In this document: in pieces, positions 1-10,400 of the stretch
How the letters are laid out: each line of letters starts with the position of its first letter
Position numbering within the stretch: the stretch's first letter is position 1
Virus record (IMG/VR): IMGVR_UViG_3300023179_005665
Coordinates: 1-59,501 of that record
Length of the DNA: 59,501 nucleotides
Strand: one strand, 5' to 3'
DNA from: a virus
Position numbers and translations under genes: made by a program
Notes under the pieces: generated by a model
What the model was told of the DNA's origin: nothing
Databases searched by the model: none
Seen by the model: the letters and a program-made list of their open reading frames with translations, nothing else

Positions 1-503
1 CCGATTGTATTGTTAGAGGAAGAATTAAGCATCAACTGTAGTCCATTAATATTGCTTCCTATTAATGAACCACTACTGCTTCCTGTTCCTATCAAGCCAT
101 TAGAGACTAAAGACGATGGTGATCCTGCAAGAAAAATACTTATATGTTTATTATTTTGAGGATCAGCATTTTCTAGTCTATTAGTCAATAAATATTTAGT
201 ACTACCATCTCCTTTTAATCCAGTCTCCCTATTATAGTCCGCACTCACAAAATTATAATTAGTTGGCGCTGTTCCTTTTAGTGGCACCAAAGCTCCAGCT
301 AGAGTTCTAGCCCCACACAACAAACAACAACTCTTAATAGCTCCCCAAATTCCCCTAGTTTTACAGTCTATAACAAATTGATTAATGGCTCTTTTAACTC
401 CAATTTCTAAAGTTTGACCATCAGCAGTTTCAACCGCTGAAATATATGTTGCAGCATCTTTATCCCATGATACTCTGCGATCACCTAGCAATGCTAATGT
501 CAT
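1..503 (-). CDS. Phage tail/appendage protein, C-terminus cut by window edge
   Basis: The reading frame is open from an ATG at 503 to the window edge, so at least 167 residues are present and the C-terminus is missing. The start overlaps the stop of the upstream gene (ATGA). The protein begins MTLALLGDRRVSW and has a Cys-rich stretch (SCCLLCGA) followed by ARTLAGALVPLKG and a TGLKGDGSTKYL segment. These resemble the N-terminal part of phage appendage proteins that carry a LamG/concanavalin-like domain. Its first five residues (MTLAL) match the gene before it, which suggests a shared attachment sequence. A virion role is inferred from family resemblance and from its place at the end of the tail module. 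Confidence 0.7.
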   Translation of the reverse strand, partial: MTLALLGDRRVSWDKDAATYISAVETADGQTLEIGVKRAINQFVIDCKTRGIWGAIKSCCLLCGARTLAGALVPLKGTAPTNYNFVSADYNRETGLKGDGSTKYLLTNRLENADPQNNKHISIFLAGSPSSLVSNGLIGTGSSSGSLIGSNINGLQLMLNSSSNNTI

Positions 504-1042
504 AATATTCTCCATCTAGAAGCATTACTATCATATAATACCACAACAGAATATCCTGCTTCTAAATAATAGTCGGCCGCAAAAGGACTTAAAAATCTAT
601 TTTCCGCAGTGCTAGCGGTGTCCTGATGATCTAAAATAATAGTATATAAGCTGGTATTAATTAATATTTTTATAGTATTTGCGGGGGCACTAGCTAATCC
701 AGTAATTTTATAAGCCGCAGTAGAACTTAAATAAATTATATCGCTATCATTATGAGCGTAATTGTTAACATTAGCAACTAATGCGGAAGGATAATATCCG
801 CTATTAACTACTGTGCTAGATTGAACATAGGAAGCATTACCCAAAGCCCCACTATCTGGTCCTATTTCGGCGTAAAAATTTCCTGTCCACTGATACATTC
901 TACCATCATCAGTAGATCTATAAATATAATTAAGATTACCAGAGGCTGGAAAAGCACTTGCTGCCATATATTCTAATAGCGGATCAAAAGATGGAGTTAA
1001 TCCGCTTCGTGCTACTAAAACATTATTTAAAGCTAGTGTCAT
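500..1042 (-). CDS. Putative tail-fibre-type virion protein
   Basis: This 180-residue protein starts MTLALNNVL. Residues around 40-60 hold a YIYRSTDDGRMYQWTGN segment of the kind often seen in phage fibres ('x-TYRWTGSxYVEI'). The rest is rich in Ser, Ala, Asn and Tyr with predicted beta character and no enzyme motif. It sits between a beta-solenoid gene and another MTLAL-starting gene, all in one minus-strand series. The assignment as a structural appendage protein rests on composition, the short fibre motif and context. Confidence 0.6.
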   Translation of the reverse strand: MTLALNNVLVARSGLTPSFDPLLEYMAASAFPASGNLNYIYRSTDDGRMYQWTGNFYAEIGPDSGALGNASYVQSSTVVNSGYYPSALVANVNNYAHNDSDIIYLSSTAAYKITGLASAPANTIKILINTSLYTIILDHQDTASTAENRFLSPFAADYYLEAGYSVVVLYDSNASRWRIL

Positions 1043-1055
1043 AATAATTTCTCAT

Positions 1056-2321
1056 TTAAAATGTTGATAAAGAGCTTGCTAGTTGTTGACCAGCAGAAGC
1101 TACTGTTGAGCAATTTTTTAGTCTTTCTCCGATACTGCCAGAAACATTTAGTCCTGATGTCGCTATATTCCATATGTCGTTAGCATTTAAAACGGCTGTG
1201 CCAACAGTATTATCTACAGATACTCCTAAAGCCACATTAGCCGCATTTGGTACACTCATTGTTCCAACATTATTACTATAATTATAGTATACACCTGAGC
1301 GAACATCTGATGGTGCGGGTAGCAGATTGGCCGTGCTGTCTGCTGATATTAGTGTTTTTTTAGAAGATCCTGGTCTATGAACTAAACAAACATTAGTTGT
1401 GGCATTTAGGAGAACAATAGGCCCACTCGTTGGACTTTGACCAAGATCGCCGTATTCTATTTCGTATACTCTTACGTTTGTATTAGCTAAATTATTAGCA
1501 ACGCCTACCACAGAGAATAAACCAGATGATCCTAGTCCAAACCCATTTCCTTTTGCTCTAGTAACGGTCATTAAACCGGTGGAGTTATTTTCAGCGCCAG
1601 GAGCGGCCGATCCACCAATAGCTGTGCCAAAAATATTAACCGTTCCATTTATTGAATTAAACACTCCTCTCGCATTACTTAGCCCTCCTCCTGTAACAGA
1701 CCCTGTTATATTTAGTGTTCCTGTAGATCCTTGATGCAAAACTCCATGACACGTTGCTGTATTTCCTGCTACAACATTACCTATAATATTTAGTGTGCCA
1801 TTGTTACCAGCATGAATAACACCCACAGCAGATGAACCTGCTCCCCCATTAACATTTCCTGTAATATTGATAGTTCCACCGGAGCCAAGCCAAACACCAC
1901 CAGATCCAGCACCAGATCCTCCAAATACATTACCGGTTATATTTAATGTTCCTGTTCCTGCCATTAAAACTGAAGTATACACAGCACTAGAACCTCCATA
2001 TATATTACCAACAATAGTAGCTGTATTGGGAGCATTTCCGTTATAAGTTAAACAAACAGCCGCTCCAGAATAAATATTAGAAGACAGGGTAACACCATCA
2101 TTTATAGTAAAACCTCCTCCAGCAGTTGCGCTGTTTGAGTTATCATTCTTTATTTCTAAAACAGTTGTATTAACATTAATCGTAATAGCAAAACCATTAG
2201 ACATTAATGTATCAGCATTAGTAAAAGAAGAGAAAACATTACCGGCTGTTCCTGTTGGAGTTGTGGCCCAAACATCAGCAGCATTAATATTTCCAGTTTT
2301 TCTAGCATAATAAGTAGCCAT
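1056..2321 (-). CDS. Beta-solenoid repeat protein (virion appendage)
   Basis: The 421-residue protein contains about seven imperfect repeats of the pattern G-T-L/I-N-I-T-G-N-V-x-G-G, spaced roughly 20-28 residues apart (residues about 75-235). This is the look of a Gly/Asn/Thr-rich right-handed beta-solenoid. The N-terminus (MATYYARKTGNINAADVWA) and the C-terminal SPTSGPIVLL / SGVYYNYSNN stretches match the next gene, so the two are paralogues. Start and stop of the pair overlap as TAATG, which suggests translational coupling. Likely a fibre or surface-display protein; no catalytic residues are recognisable. Confidence 0.7.
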   Translation of the reverse strand: MATYYARKTGNINAADVWATTPTGTAGNVFSSFTNADTLMSNGFAITINVNTTVLEIKNDNSNSATAGGGFTINDGVTLSSNIYSGAAVCLTYNGNAPNTATIVGNIYGGSSAVYTSVLMAGTGTLNITGNVFGGSGAGSGGVWLGSGGTINITGNVNGGAGSSAVGVIHAGNNGTLNIIGNVVAGNTATCHGVLHQGSTGTLNITGSVTGGGLSNARGVFNSINGTVNIFGTAIGGSAAPGAENNSTGLMTVTRAKGNGFGLGSSGLFSVVGVANNLANTNVRVYEIEYGDLGQSPTSGPIVLLNATTNVCLVHRPGSSKKTLISADSTANLLPAPSDVRSGVYYNYSNNVGTMSVPNAANVALGVSVDNTVGTAVLNANDIWNIATSGLNVSGSIGERLKNCSTVASAGQQLASSLSTF

Positions 2322-3625
2322 TATAATACTTGCTCCAACTGTTTACCTATAGTTGATACTGTGGCACAGTTTTTCATTCTAGATCCTATAGTTCCACTAG
2401 TTGATATATTAGAAGTTAAATAATTCCACACAGAAGCTGGAGTTAAAATACCACTACCAACAGTATTATCTACTGGAACTCCAAAAACAACGCTATTGGC
2501 ATTGGGAATAATACAGGTTCCTGTGTTAGTTCCAAGATTATAGGAAACTCCGCTTCTAACATCGGAAGATGCCGGTACTCCGCCAGCAACTATACTAGAA
2601 TCTATTAGTGTTTTTTTAGTTGTTCCAACTCTATAAAATACTGCCACATTAGAACTTTTATCTACAAATCGTATAGGGCCGCTAGTAGGACTTTGACCCA
2701 AAGATCCATATTCTATTTCTTCAACATTAGTTAATGAACCGGCGACACTACTGACTACTCCTGGTTGAGATGTCATACCGCTAGTTCCTAATCCAAAATT
2801 ATTTCCAACTGCTCTTGTCACATTTAATACTCCAGTACTAGCATTATTAGCTGCTGCACTAATATTACCGCCTATTGCTGAACCGGTGATAGATACAGTA
2901 CCCGTACTAGCATTGTTCACTGCAAATGTATATGCGCCATAAACATTCCCTGTAATATTTATAGTACCAGTAGAATTATTATTAACTCCAAATTGAGAAC
3001 TAGATACATTAGTTCCTCCGAATACATTTCCTATAATATTTATTATAGCAGTACTAGAGCCATTTTGAACTCCGTGAGACTGCTGCGAAGAACCTCCCGT
3101 TATGTTTCCAACAATAGTAATTGTGCCACTACCTGTTGCCCATACGCCGAAACATTGAAATGCTATTCCGCCTATACAATTACCTGTAATATTTATAATT
3201 CCATTTGATGTATTATTGACTCCGCTTCCTCCGGAACCCCCAGCACAATTGCCTGTAATATTTAATGTTCCACTACTAGTATTAGCTACAGCATGAGCAG
3301 TACCATTAGCAGAACCTCCATATAAATTTCCTATGATATTAGCACTATTAGGACTAGCTAAAGAAAAATTTACACAAACAGCACCTACAGTTGATCCTCC
3401 ATAAATATCTGCTCTAAGAGTAATTCCGTTATTCAAATTAAAACCCCCGCCGGCCGTCCCTCCCCCCGTAGCGTCATTTCTCACTTGACTAACAGTTGGA
3501 CTAATATCTATTGTTACTGTTTTATTATTAGCAACAACAACGTCTCCGCTACTTGGTACTACTCCACCAACCCATGTGCTAGTTGCACTCCAGTTTCCAT
3601 TTTGATTTGCTAATATAGTTGCCAT
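2321..3625 (-). CDS. Beta-solenoid repeat protein, paralogue of the downstream gene
   Basis: The 434-residue protein starts MATILANQNGNWSATSTWVGG, a G8/'NANGNWSSxxTW'-like opening found on extracellular repeat proteins. It carries about seven NITGN(V/C)xGG repeats between residues 80 and 255. Its C-terminal third (SPTSGPIRFV, SGVSYNLGTN, a GSRMKNC ending) aligns by eye with the neighbouring 421-residue protein. The pair probably arose by tandem duplication. It begins on the stop codon of the 95-residue gene (TAATG). A structural role in the tail is inferred. Confidence 0.7.
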   Translation of the reverse strand: MATILANQNGNWSATSTWVGGVVPSSGDVVVANNKTVTIDISPTVSQVRNDATGGGTAGGGFNLNNGITLRADIYGGSTVGAVCVNFSLASPNSANIIGNLYGGSANGTAHAVANTSSGTLNITGNCAGGSGGSGVNNTSNGIINITGNCIGGIAFQCFGVWATGSGTITIVGNITGGSSQQSHGVQNGSSTAIINIIGNVFGGTNVSSSQFGVNNNSTGTINITGNVYGAYTFAVNNASTGTVSITGSAIGGNISAAANNASTGVLNVTRAVGNNFGLGTSGMTSQPGVVSSVAGSLTNVEEIEYGSLGQSPTSGPIRFVDKSSNVAVFYRVGTTKKTLIDSSIVAGGVPASSDVRSGVSYNLGTNTGTCIIPNANSVVFGVPVDNTVGSGILTPASVWNYLTSNISTSGTIGSRMKNCATVSTIGKQLEQVL

Positions 3626-3912
3626 TAATAACCTTTACTTTTTAATAAATTATTAATAGTAGAAATTAAATTAGATGCAAAAACTTGTTCATTTTCATCC
3701 ACTAACTCATTTAATCTTCCTCTAAATATTCCAATGCTTTTACTATCTTCAGTAACTGCTCCTAAAACTGGATCTAATCTTGTTGGGACTAATCTTAATG
3801 CGAAGCTTAAATCTTCGTCTCCATCTTTTTCACATTTTGTGGAAATGGCCAAATTAATAGTTAAATGATCATAAGTTACACTATCAATAGTTACCGGGTC
3901 TGTAATTTTCAT
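3625..3912 (-). CDS. Small conserved phage protein in tail module
   Basis: This 95-residue protein (MKITDPVTIDSVTYDHLTI...) has no recognised motif. An AAGGA ribosome binding site lies upstream of the ATG at 3912. The sequence alternates charged and hydrophobic residues and ends in a helix (VFASNLISTINNLLKSKGY). Its position between the 901-residue fibre and the beta-solenoid pair suggests a small structural or chaperone-like tail component. Function unknown. Confidence 0.65.
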   Translation of the reverse strand: MKITDPVTIDSVTYDHLTINLAISTKCEKDGDEDLSFALRLVPTRLDPVLGAVTEDSKSIGIFRGRLNELVDENEQVFASNLISTINNLLKSKGY

Positions 3913-3924
3913 GATAATTTCCTT

Positions 3925-6630
3925 TTAAATGTATGTTGCAGTTAATCTGTCGGTCCACCTAACATTTGTAGCTGTTGTTGTTATTATAGTTGTTCCATCA
4001 CTATTTATCACGTTTTGTTTTATTCTCCAAACACTACTACTTTCTGAACTACCAGCAGCTGCTACTCCAATATAATTAATATTACCAACATAATCACTCC
4101 TAACTTCTCCCAAACTTAAATTAATTTTAGGAACACTAATAAAACCTGTCCATTCCACAACATCTCCACTAACTGCGGGACTAGTTAATGTAAAAGAAGT
4201 TCCATTAGAAGCTGTAAAATCTTCACTATTAACTAATTTAATTCCATTATGATAAACATCTATATTATTAACAGAGTAGCCTCCATCAACAACAAATGAA
4301 CTTTTAGTAGTATTAACTAATTCATAATTTCTAAAACTAGAGGGCGAACTTACTGTAATGGTATTAGAAGCATCATTATAAGATACGCTGGTTGATCCTG
4401 AACCTACTATATTTAAATTTTCCGATAAATTATAAGATATTACTGTTCCTGAACCGTTACCAATAAGAGCAGTGCTAGATAATCCACTAACAGATACTGT
4501 TAAACTATTAGCATTATCATTATAGTTTAAATTAATTCCACTTCCTGCTACTAATAATGCTGCTACTCTATCATCAACTTCTTCTGTGGTCAATCCTAAA
4601 CTACCACTAACACTAACAGTATAATTACCACTAGTATTAACGACTGATATATTTGATCCTCCAGTTATATTTTTGACCGGCAGTAATCCGCTAACACTAC
4701 TATTAAAATCAGTAATATAATTAGAACCTATTCCTGAACTAGTGGTTAATATTCCACTCGCTCCTGTTGTTATTAATAAACCGCTAGTTGATCCGATAGT
4801 GCCGCTATTAGTAATATTCCCATGAGAATGACTTGTAGCTGCAAAATTTTCACTATTTGCCGTTGCAGCACTCCCTAGTCCGAGATTGGTGCGAGTGGTG
4901 GCGGCGATTGCGGCGGCATTTGCCCCAGTGAATAAAATAGGCAGATTGATTTGCATATTGCTTGTGCCGATCTGCATGTACGCAGATTCTCCAACTTCAA
5001 TAAGCAGCGCCCCGTCGGCGTAAACATGAACGGGAACGTCACTTTGATTAAAATCTACGGCATAGCATCTCACGGTGCCGTCTGTTTCGATGTCGCTGTT
5101 TTCGACGTACAGACTACCCCCAATAGTCACGCTACTGTCGAAAGAAATATCACTACTGCTCAACGGCAAATTAACAGTCGCGGCCGTGCCAAGGCCGAGA
5201 TTTGTACGGCTTGTCGCCGCCGCCGTTCCGCTGGTGTCATTGATAAATGACAGCGGCTTGGCAATGGCGAACGCCGTAGTGTCGGCAATCAGAATTGTTC
5301 CGAATCCACCGACATCAACCGAGATTCCGCCCTCGTTGTAAATCACGGCAGCAGGTTCGCCGCCAAGTGTGATTTGCCCGCCTGCGAACGTCCCGTAATC
5401 TTGAATGTCCGTACTGCTCAACGGCAAATTAGCAACGGCAGCACTTCCAAGACCAGTAACACTAACAATATAGTTTCCAGAACTAGAATTTACATTAATA
5501 TATCCACTTCCAGCTATATTTGTAACTGGTAATAGTCCGCTAACGCTACTATTAAAATCATAGATACTCTCTGATCGGATACCGCCTACAGAATTACATG
5601 CTTCAGTTAAGCCGTTTATATTTAATTGTTGTAAAAATATTGTTGTATCAGATCCTTTGTAAAATGTAGTACTATTATAGTCATCTGATTCTATTAATAT
5701 ATCATCTCCTTTGTGAATATGACCACTAATACTCACCGGAACATTATCAACATTTAAAATATTAAAATTTCCACTATTACACACTAACTGTCCGCTAGGA
5801 AGCAAATTAATATTTTTAGCACCAATACTAAAAGCATTAATATATGAGCTAGTCAAATATATACTATTTAATCCACTAGCATCAACTATACCTTTAACAT
5901 CAAGTTTATGACTAGGACTATTAGTACCCAAACCAATATATCCACCACTGGTAATCACAAAATCGTTTTGATCTGGTCTACCAGCAACTAATCTTCCGTC
6001 TTTAAAAACTTGAAAAACTGATTGTCCAATTTCATTATTAGCATTTAAGACAACATCACTATTATTATCAGAAATACTAAATAAAACTCCATTAGATCCC
6101 TCGACAGTAAATAAACTAGCCCCACTAACCGGTGAATAAACATGAAGAGTTGATAGTGGTTCTTGAGTACCTATGCCAATATTTCCACTATTACTTATTA
6201 AATTAATATTTCCATTAGTATTGACTATATTAATATCGCCACTATTACTAGAATTTGATTCTATATTAAAATCATAATAGCCAGATCGTCCAACTTCTAA
6301 AGCATTACCTTCTATAGATACCTTTCTATATGCTGTGGCCGGATTACCTAATCCAGAAGGTTTTAATACAATATTTCTACCAGTAAAAGATTCTATAGTA
6401 TCAACTTTAATTTTATCATTTGCTGATAATTGTGCAAAAATTCCAGTAGATGCTGTAAAACTAGGTATATTACTATTAATAATAGGTAAACTATTCCATG
6501 ATGAAGATCCATCACCAATTTTTAATATATTATTAGTAACATCAAAACCAGGTTCGCCGCTAGCTAAAACTATATTAGCAGCTTCCCACTGAGTTGATAA
6601 TCCTCTTTTTAGTAGTATAGTATTACTCAT
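3925..6630 (-). CDS. Long tail fibre with Mtd_N-like head and mosaic shaft
   Basis: A 901-residue fibre. Residues 1-50 (ILLKRGLSTQWEAAN...GEPGFDVTNNILKIGDG) match the N-terminal domain found on many phage fibres and named for the major tropism determinant. The shaft repeats VSGLLPVxNI and NYxVSVSG elements. Residues about 390-590 hold LGLG(T/S)AA-type collar repeats, RTNLGLGTAA and TRTNLGLGSAA. The C-terminus has a VDGGYSVNNIDVYHNG module, then a YIGVAAAGSSESSSVWRI module ending TDRLTATYI, both common at the ends of cyanomyovirus fibres. The middle is much more GC-rich than the flanks (separate entry). Receptor binding is inferred from this architecture. Confidence 0.88.
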   Translation of the reverse strand: MSNTILLKRGLSTQWEAANIVLASGEPGFDVTNNILKIGDGSSSWNSLPIINSNIPSFTASTGIFAQLSANDKIKVDTIESFTGRNIVLKPSGLGNPATAYRKVSIEGNALEVGRSGYYDFNIESNSSNSGDINIVNTNGNINLISNSGNIGIGTQEPLSTLHVYSPVSGASLFTVEGSNGVLFSISDNNSDVVLNANNEIGQSVFQVFKDGRLVAGRPDQNDFVITSGGYIGLGTNSPSHKLDVKGIVDASGLNSIYLTSSYINAFSIGAKNINLLPSGQLVCNSGNFNILNVDNVPVSISGHIHKGDDILIESDDYNSTTFYKGSDTTIFLQQLNINGLTEACNSVGGIRSESIYDFNSSVSGLLPVTNIAGSGYINVNSSSGNYIVSVTGLGSAAVANLPLSSTDIQDYGTFAGGQITLGGEPAAVIYNEGGISVDVGGFGTILIADTTAFAIAKPLSFINDTSGTAAATSRTNLGLGTAATVNLPLSSSDISFDSSVTIGGSLYVENSDIETDGTVRCYAVDFNQSDVPVHVYADGALLIEVGESAYMQIGTSNMQINLPILFTGANAAAIAATTRTNLGLGSAATANSENFAATSHSHGNITNSGTIGSTSGLLITTGASGILTTSSGIGSNYITDFNSSVSGLLPVKNITGGSNISVVNTSGNYTVSVSGSLGLTTEEVDDRVAALLVAGSGINLNYNDNANSLTVSVSGLSSTALIGNGSGTVISYNLSENLNIVGSGSTSVSYNDASNTITVSSPSSFRNYELVNTTKSSFVVDGGYSVNNIDVYHNGIKLVNSEDFTASNGTSFTLTSPAVSGDVVEWTGFISVPKINLSLGEVRSDYVGNINYIGVAAAGSSESSSVWRIKQNVINSDGTTIITTTATNVRWTDRLTATYI
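4860..5460 (-). other. GC-rich, compositionally foreign cassette inside the tail fibre gene
   Basis: Within the 901-residue fibre gene this stretch is visibly richer in G and C than the AT-rich sequence either side (runs such as ggcggcgattgcggcggc). The reading frame continues without interruption. Both ends carry the same collar repeat motif (LGLGSAA / GLGSAAVANLPLSS), and a third copy lies inside. This is what recombination between fibre repeats with a foreign fibre gene would leave. Confidence 0.6.
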
Positions 6631-6642
6631 AATTATTTTTTG

Positions 6643-7460
6643 TTATTTTGATGATTTTGACCCGCAGCTCATAATGCCAAGACAAGTTTTGAAATATTCA
6701 ACAAGCTCCGACTTCTGAACGCCGCACATCATTTTCTAAAATTTCTTTTAGGATTGGACTATATCTTTTATACACTAGTATAATCAGGGCGCTCTTGCCT
6801 GTTATTAAGACAAACCATTTTGTCTCAGGTAGTCTCTACACCTTCGCAAAGATGGCTTTGCGCTTGGCTCGGTATTGCCATCAGCATTATCTGTTAAGGT
6901 TTCACCGAATTCACCCCGAATGGGCCTTTAAATTTTTTAACTTATATGTTCCTCCTATTATTTCTAAATAAAACTATAGTATTATTAACTATAACTCCAT
7001 ATCTATATATTCTATATTGGTATAATGGTTTAATTTTAATTGGCGGATTAAGACCTGGGTTTTTATCTGTATATTCTAAAAATAATACTTCAATAAACAC
7101 TTTACTATTATTAGGTAGTTCATCAGTAAACATGAGAGGTATAGTATCAGATATTTCTGTCGGTGGATTTTCATTGATAATATCAGTACAATAAACTCGA
7201 CTTTTTAAATTTAACGTTCGAAGGTCCATTTTTTCAGATTTTTTATTAAAAACAGCATTTGTGGTTTTTTCAAAAGTGAAAATATTATTGCTATAATTAT
7301 AGTAATATCGTCGTACTGATTTTTTAGTTAAATTAGGCAATGTTGTATCTGGTCCATAGCATCTAGCATTAAAAAAATCCTGATTTTGATTATTATAAAT
7401 ACCAACTTTATTTAAACAATTTTGAATTTTAACTATATTTTTTGGTCCATAAGTTCTCAT
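6643..7460 (-). CDS. Tail-module protein apparently split by a group I intron
   Basis: Exon 1 runs from the ATG at 7460 through about 172 codons (MRTYGPKNIVKIQNCLNK...VLFRNNRRNI) to a TAA at 6942-6944 that probably lies inside the intron. After the intron core an open frame resumes and ends at 6643 (ELVEYFKTCLG, IMSCGSKSSK, stop). I could not fix the 5' splice site exactly, so the joined protein is tentative. The second part could also be a short separate ORF from ATGs near 6733-6738. The start overlaps the 1110-residue fibre gene (ATGA). Exon 1 contains RRYYYNYSNNIF and YQYRIYRYGVIV stretches but no known domain. Confidence 0.55.
6715..6945 (-). ncRNA. ORF-less group I intron, IA-like
   Basis: The minus strand carries the ordered group I core: P element GAATTCGGTGAAACC (about 6898-6912), Q element AATACCGAGCCAAGCG (6861-6876), R element GTGTAGAGACTA (6830-6841) and S element AAGATATAGTCC (6756-6767). 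P6 is a perfect hairpin, CGCAAAG with CTTTGCG. Between R and S are a perfect GACAAA/TTTGTC hairpin and a CAGG/CCTG hairpin, as expected for the P7.1/P7.2 extensions of subgroup IA, then ATAC/GTAT. After S a stem CTAAAA/TTTTAG closed by a GAAA tetraloop fits P9. There is no endonuclease ORF inside. The ends given are approximate. Confidence 0.85.
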
Positions 7461-10400
7461 AATGATCCTCCATCAATAATACAATTAGTCAATACTGTTG
7501 GATTATTAATATTATTTCCTACTATACTAGTGAGACCAGATAATGATCCATAGGTTCCACCAATACTAACTGTTGTTGATCCTAAAGTTAAACTATTAGA
7601 TATTGTTGATATTAATCCGTTACTTGTTGTGCTTAATAATACACCAGAAGTTGAACCTATCGTACCACTATTGGTTATATTGCCATGAGAATGAACGCTA
7701 TTAGCATAATCTCCACTGGGTTGTACTCCAGTAATATTAATTGTATAAGTACCACTAGTATTAGAAATATTAGCATATTCACTACCAACTATATTTTTAA
7801 CCGGTAATAAACCACTAACACTACTATTGAAATTAGTTATATCAGAACTAATATGAGAGTGACCGCTAACGCTAACTCTAATCCCATTCTGCTGTAAGGT
7901 TGTAAAATTACCACTAGGAGCTGTAATGGCTCCTATAAAAGAAGCTCCGTTAAGATTAGCTTTACCAGCCAAACTGTTAGTAACCGTTGTGCTAAAATTA
8001 GCATCATTCCCTAATGCGCTTGCTAACTCATTAAGAGTGTCTAATGTTGACGGGGCCGAGCCAACAAGATTACTAATCTCATTTCTTACAAATGCTGTAC
8101 TAGCGATTTGATTAGTATTTGTTCCACTACTAGCTGTTGGAGCTGTCGGTATTCCTGTTAATGCTGGACTATTTAACGGAGCATATATTCCACTCACCAA
8201 ACTATTTACACTACTATTAAAATTAGTAATATCATTAGACAAATGACCATGTCCAACTAAACTATAATTACCGCTGGGCTGTAAGCCTGTAACACTAACA
8301 GTGTATGTTCCATTAGAGTTACTAATATTAACATATCCAGAACCAGACACATTTTTAACGGGTAATAGCCCGCTTACTCCACTACCAAAATTAGTTATAT
8401 CAGAAACTATATGACTATGGCCAACGGTGCTGTAATTACCACTAGGCTGTAATCCAGATGTAGAAATGGTTAATGTATCTAGTACTGAATCATAATTGAT
8501 CGTTATAAATGATCCTGCTAATAATGTGGTAGTTAAATTATTTTGAACCCCACTAGCAAAATTAGCGATATCAGTATAATTATGATAGTGTCCAGAAACT
8601 GAAACGGGAATTCCACTAACTGATAAACTATTAAAATTAGCTCCAGAGGTATACGCTAAACCAGTAGCAGATATATTAAAATTAGTACCAATAGTTGAAA
8701 TATATATTCCACTATTACCTGTTATATTTGTAATTGGTAATAAACCACTTACGCTATTATTAAAATTAGTAATATAATTAGAACTTATTCCTGAACTAGT
8801 TGTTAATAAACCACTTGGTCCTGTTGTTACTAATAATCCACTAACCGATCCTATATTTCCACTAGAAGAAATATTGCCAAGATTATTTAAACTAGCTAAA
8901 GATCCTACTCCTGATACTTGAGACAAATTAATATTTTCTGCTGATCCTAATAATACATATAATCCAGAATTAAAAACTGATCCACTATTACCATCGGGAG
9001 ATTTTTTTTGATATACTCGACCATTATATGTATATCGACGATAAATATATTGATCTTGATTGGGCTGCCAGATGACTGATGGTAATAAAGATCTATATCT
9101 AAATAAGTCAAAATCTGGTAATATTGAAGATAACTGAGGACTAACAATATTTCCACCCTGGTCTTGATAGCTTAAAGAATTGCATATTATTAAATTATCA
9201 ATAATTCCCCCAAAACTATCTATAGCATCAGTTAGTCCATTTGCTTCTAGTTGTGCTAGAAATCCATCGGCACTACCATTATCAGAATAATTACCTCCTA
9301 AATTATCTGATACTATATCACTTATCTTTATATAATTTTTTGTTGCAAGACTTCCCAAATCTGAGTTTTTTGCGTAATTACCGCTAGGCTGCAATCCTGT
9401 TACACTGATATTATAAATTCCACTAGTATTAGTAATATTAACATATCCCGATCCTGTAATATTTTTAACTGGTAATAGTCCACTAACCGCACTACCAAAA
9501 TTAGTATTTAACAATAATACATTAGATGATAATCTAGCATCGGGCAAAATACCAGTAGTTAATAAATTAGCATTAATTGTGGGAGGAGCTGTAGCTATTA
9601 CAGCGCTTGTAAAATCAGTAATTTGACTAGATGGTATTCCAGAAACAACAGTTAGTAGTCCGCTTGTGGTTGTTATTACTAATTGTCCGGATAGTGATCC
9701 TATTCTTCCATCATTAGTAATATTGCCATGAGTATGAGATAAAGATGCTTTGGTATCTAATCCAGATTGAGTAGCTAAACTAATTGGTTTATTAAGATCA
9801 CTAGTATTGTTAACATTACTTAATCCAACATCATTTTTAGTTAGAGTAACAATGCCTATACGACCAGCAACACTTTGTACGGGGGCAGCGCCGCTAGCTC
9901 TAGCATCAGTATAATATTTATTTATACTACCTTCTGGCACACTATCAGTACTACCAGGAGAAGAGCTAATTTCTATATAACTACTACCACCCCATCTATA
10001 GGTTTTATTATTATCTAGAGTAACATAAATTTTACCAGGTTCACCAATAGATGGAAAATTTCCACTACTACTATATTCTAACACATCATCAACATAGCTG
10101 GGTAATTGAGATGCTGGAATCAATCCATTCACCAGTATAGCATAACTACCCGATATTTGTTTGTTATCTAAAGCAGACTGAAGTCCTGTAACGTCACCAA
10201 TATTATGAATATGTCCAACAACACTGTAGTCACCAGATGGTTGTAGTCCAGTTACATTAATAGTTAAAGTATTATTAGGATCATTATAATTTAAATCTAT
10301 ATACGATCCACTCTTTAGCAAATCATTTACTCTATCATCAACTTGTTCGCTAGTTAATCCAAATTGCCCAGTGACACTTACTTGAAAATCTTTATCAGTA

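Noticed and set aside
2993-3208. Plus-strand ORF inside the solenoid gene
   Set aside because: It lies antisense to a strongly supported long gene, has low-complexity Ser/Tyr/Asn content from the reverse of Gly/Asn repeats and no ribosome site.
4951-5341. Two plus-strand ORFs in the GC-rich fibre cassette
   Set aside because: They arise because GC-rich sequence has few stop codons; the minus frame carries clear fibre motifs.
6946-7194. Plus-strand ORF opposite the split tail gene
   Set aside because: It is antisense to exon 1 and has no motif; its hydrophobic look comes from the reverse of an Asn/Tyr-rich gene.
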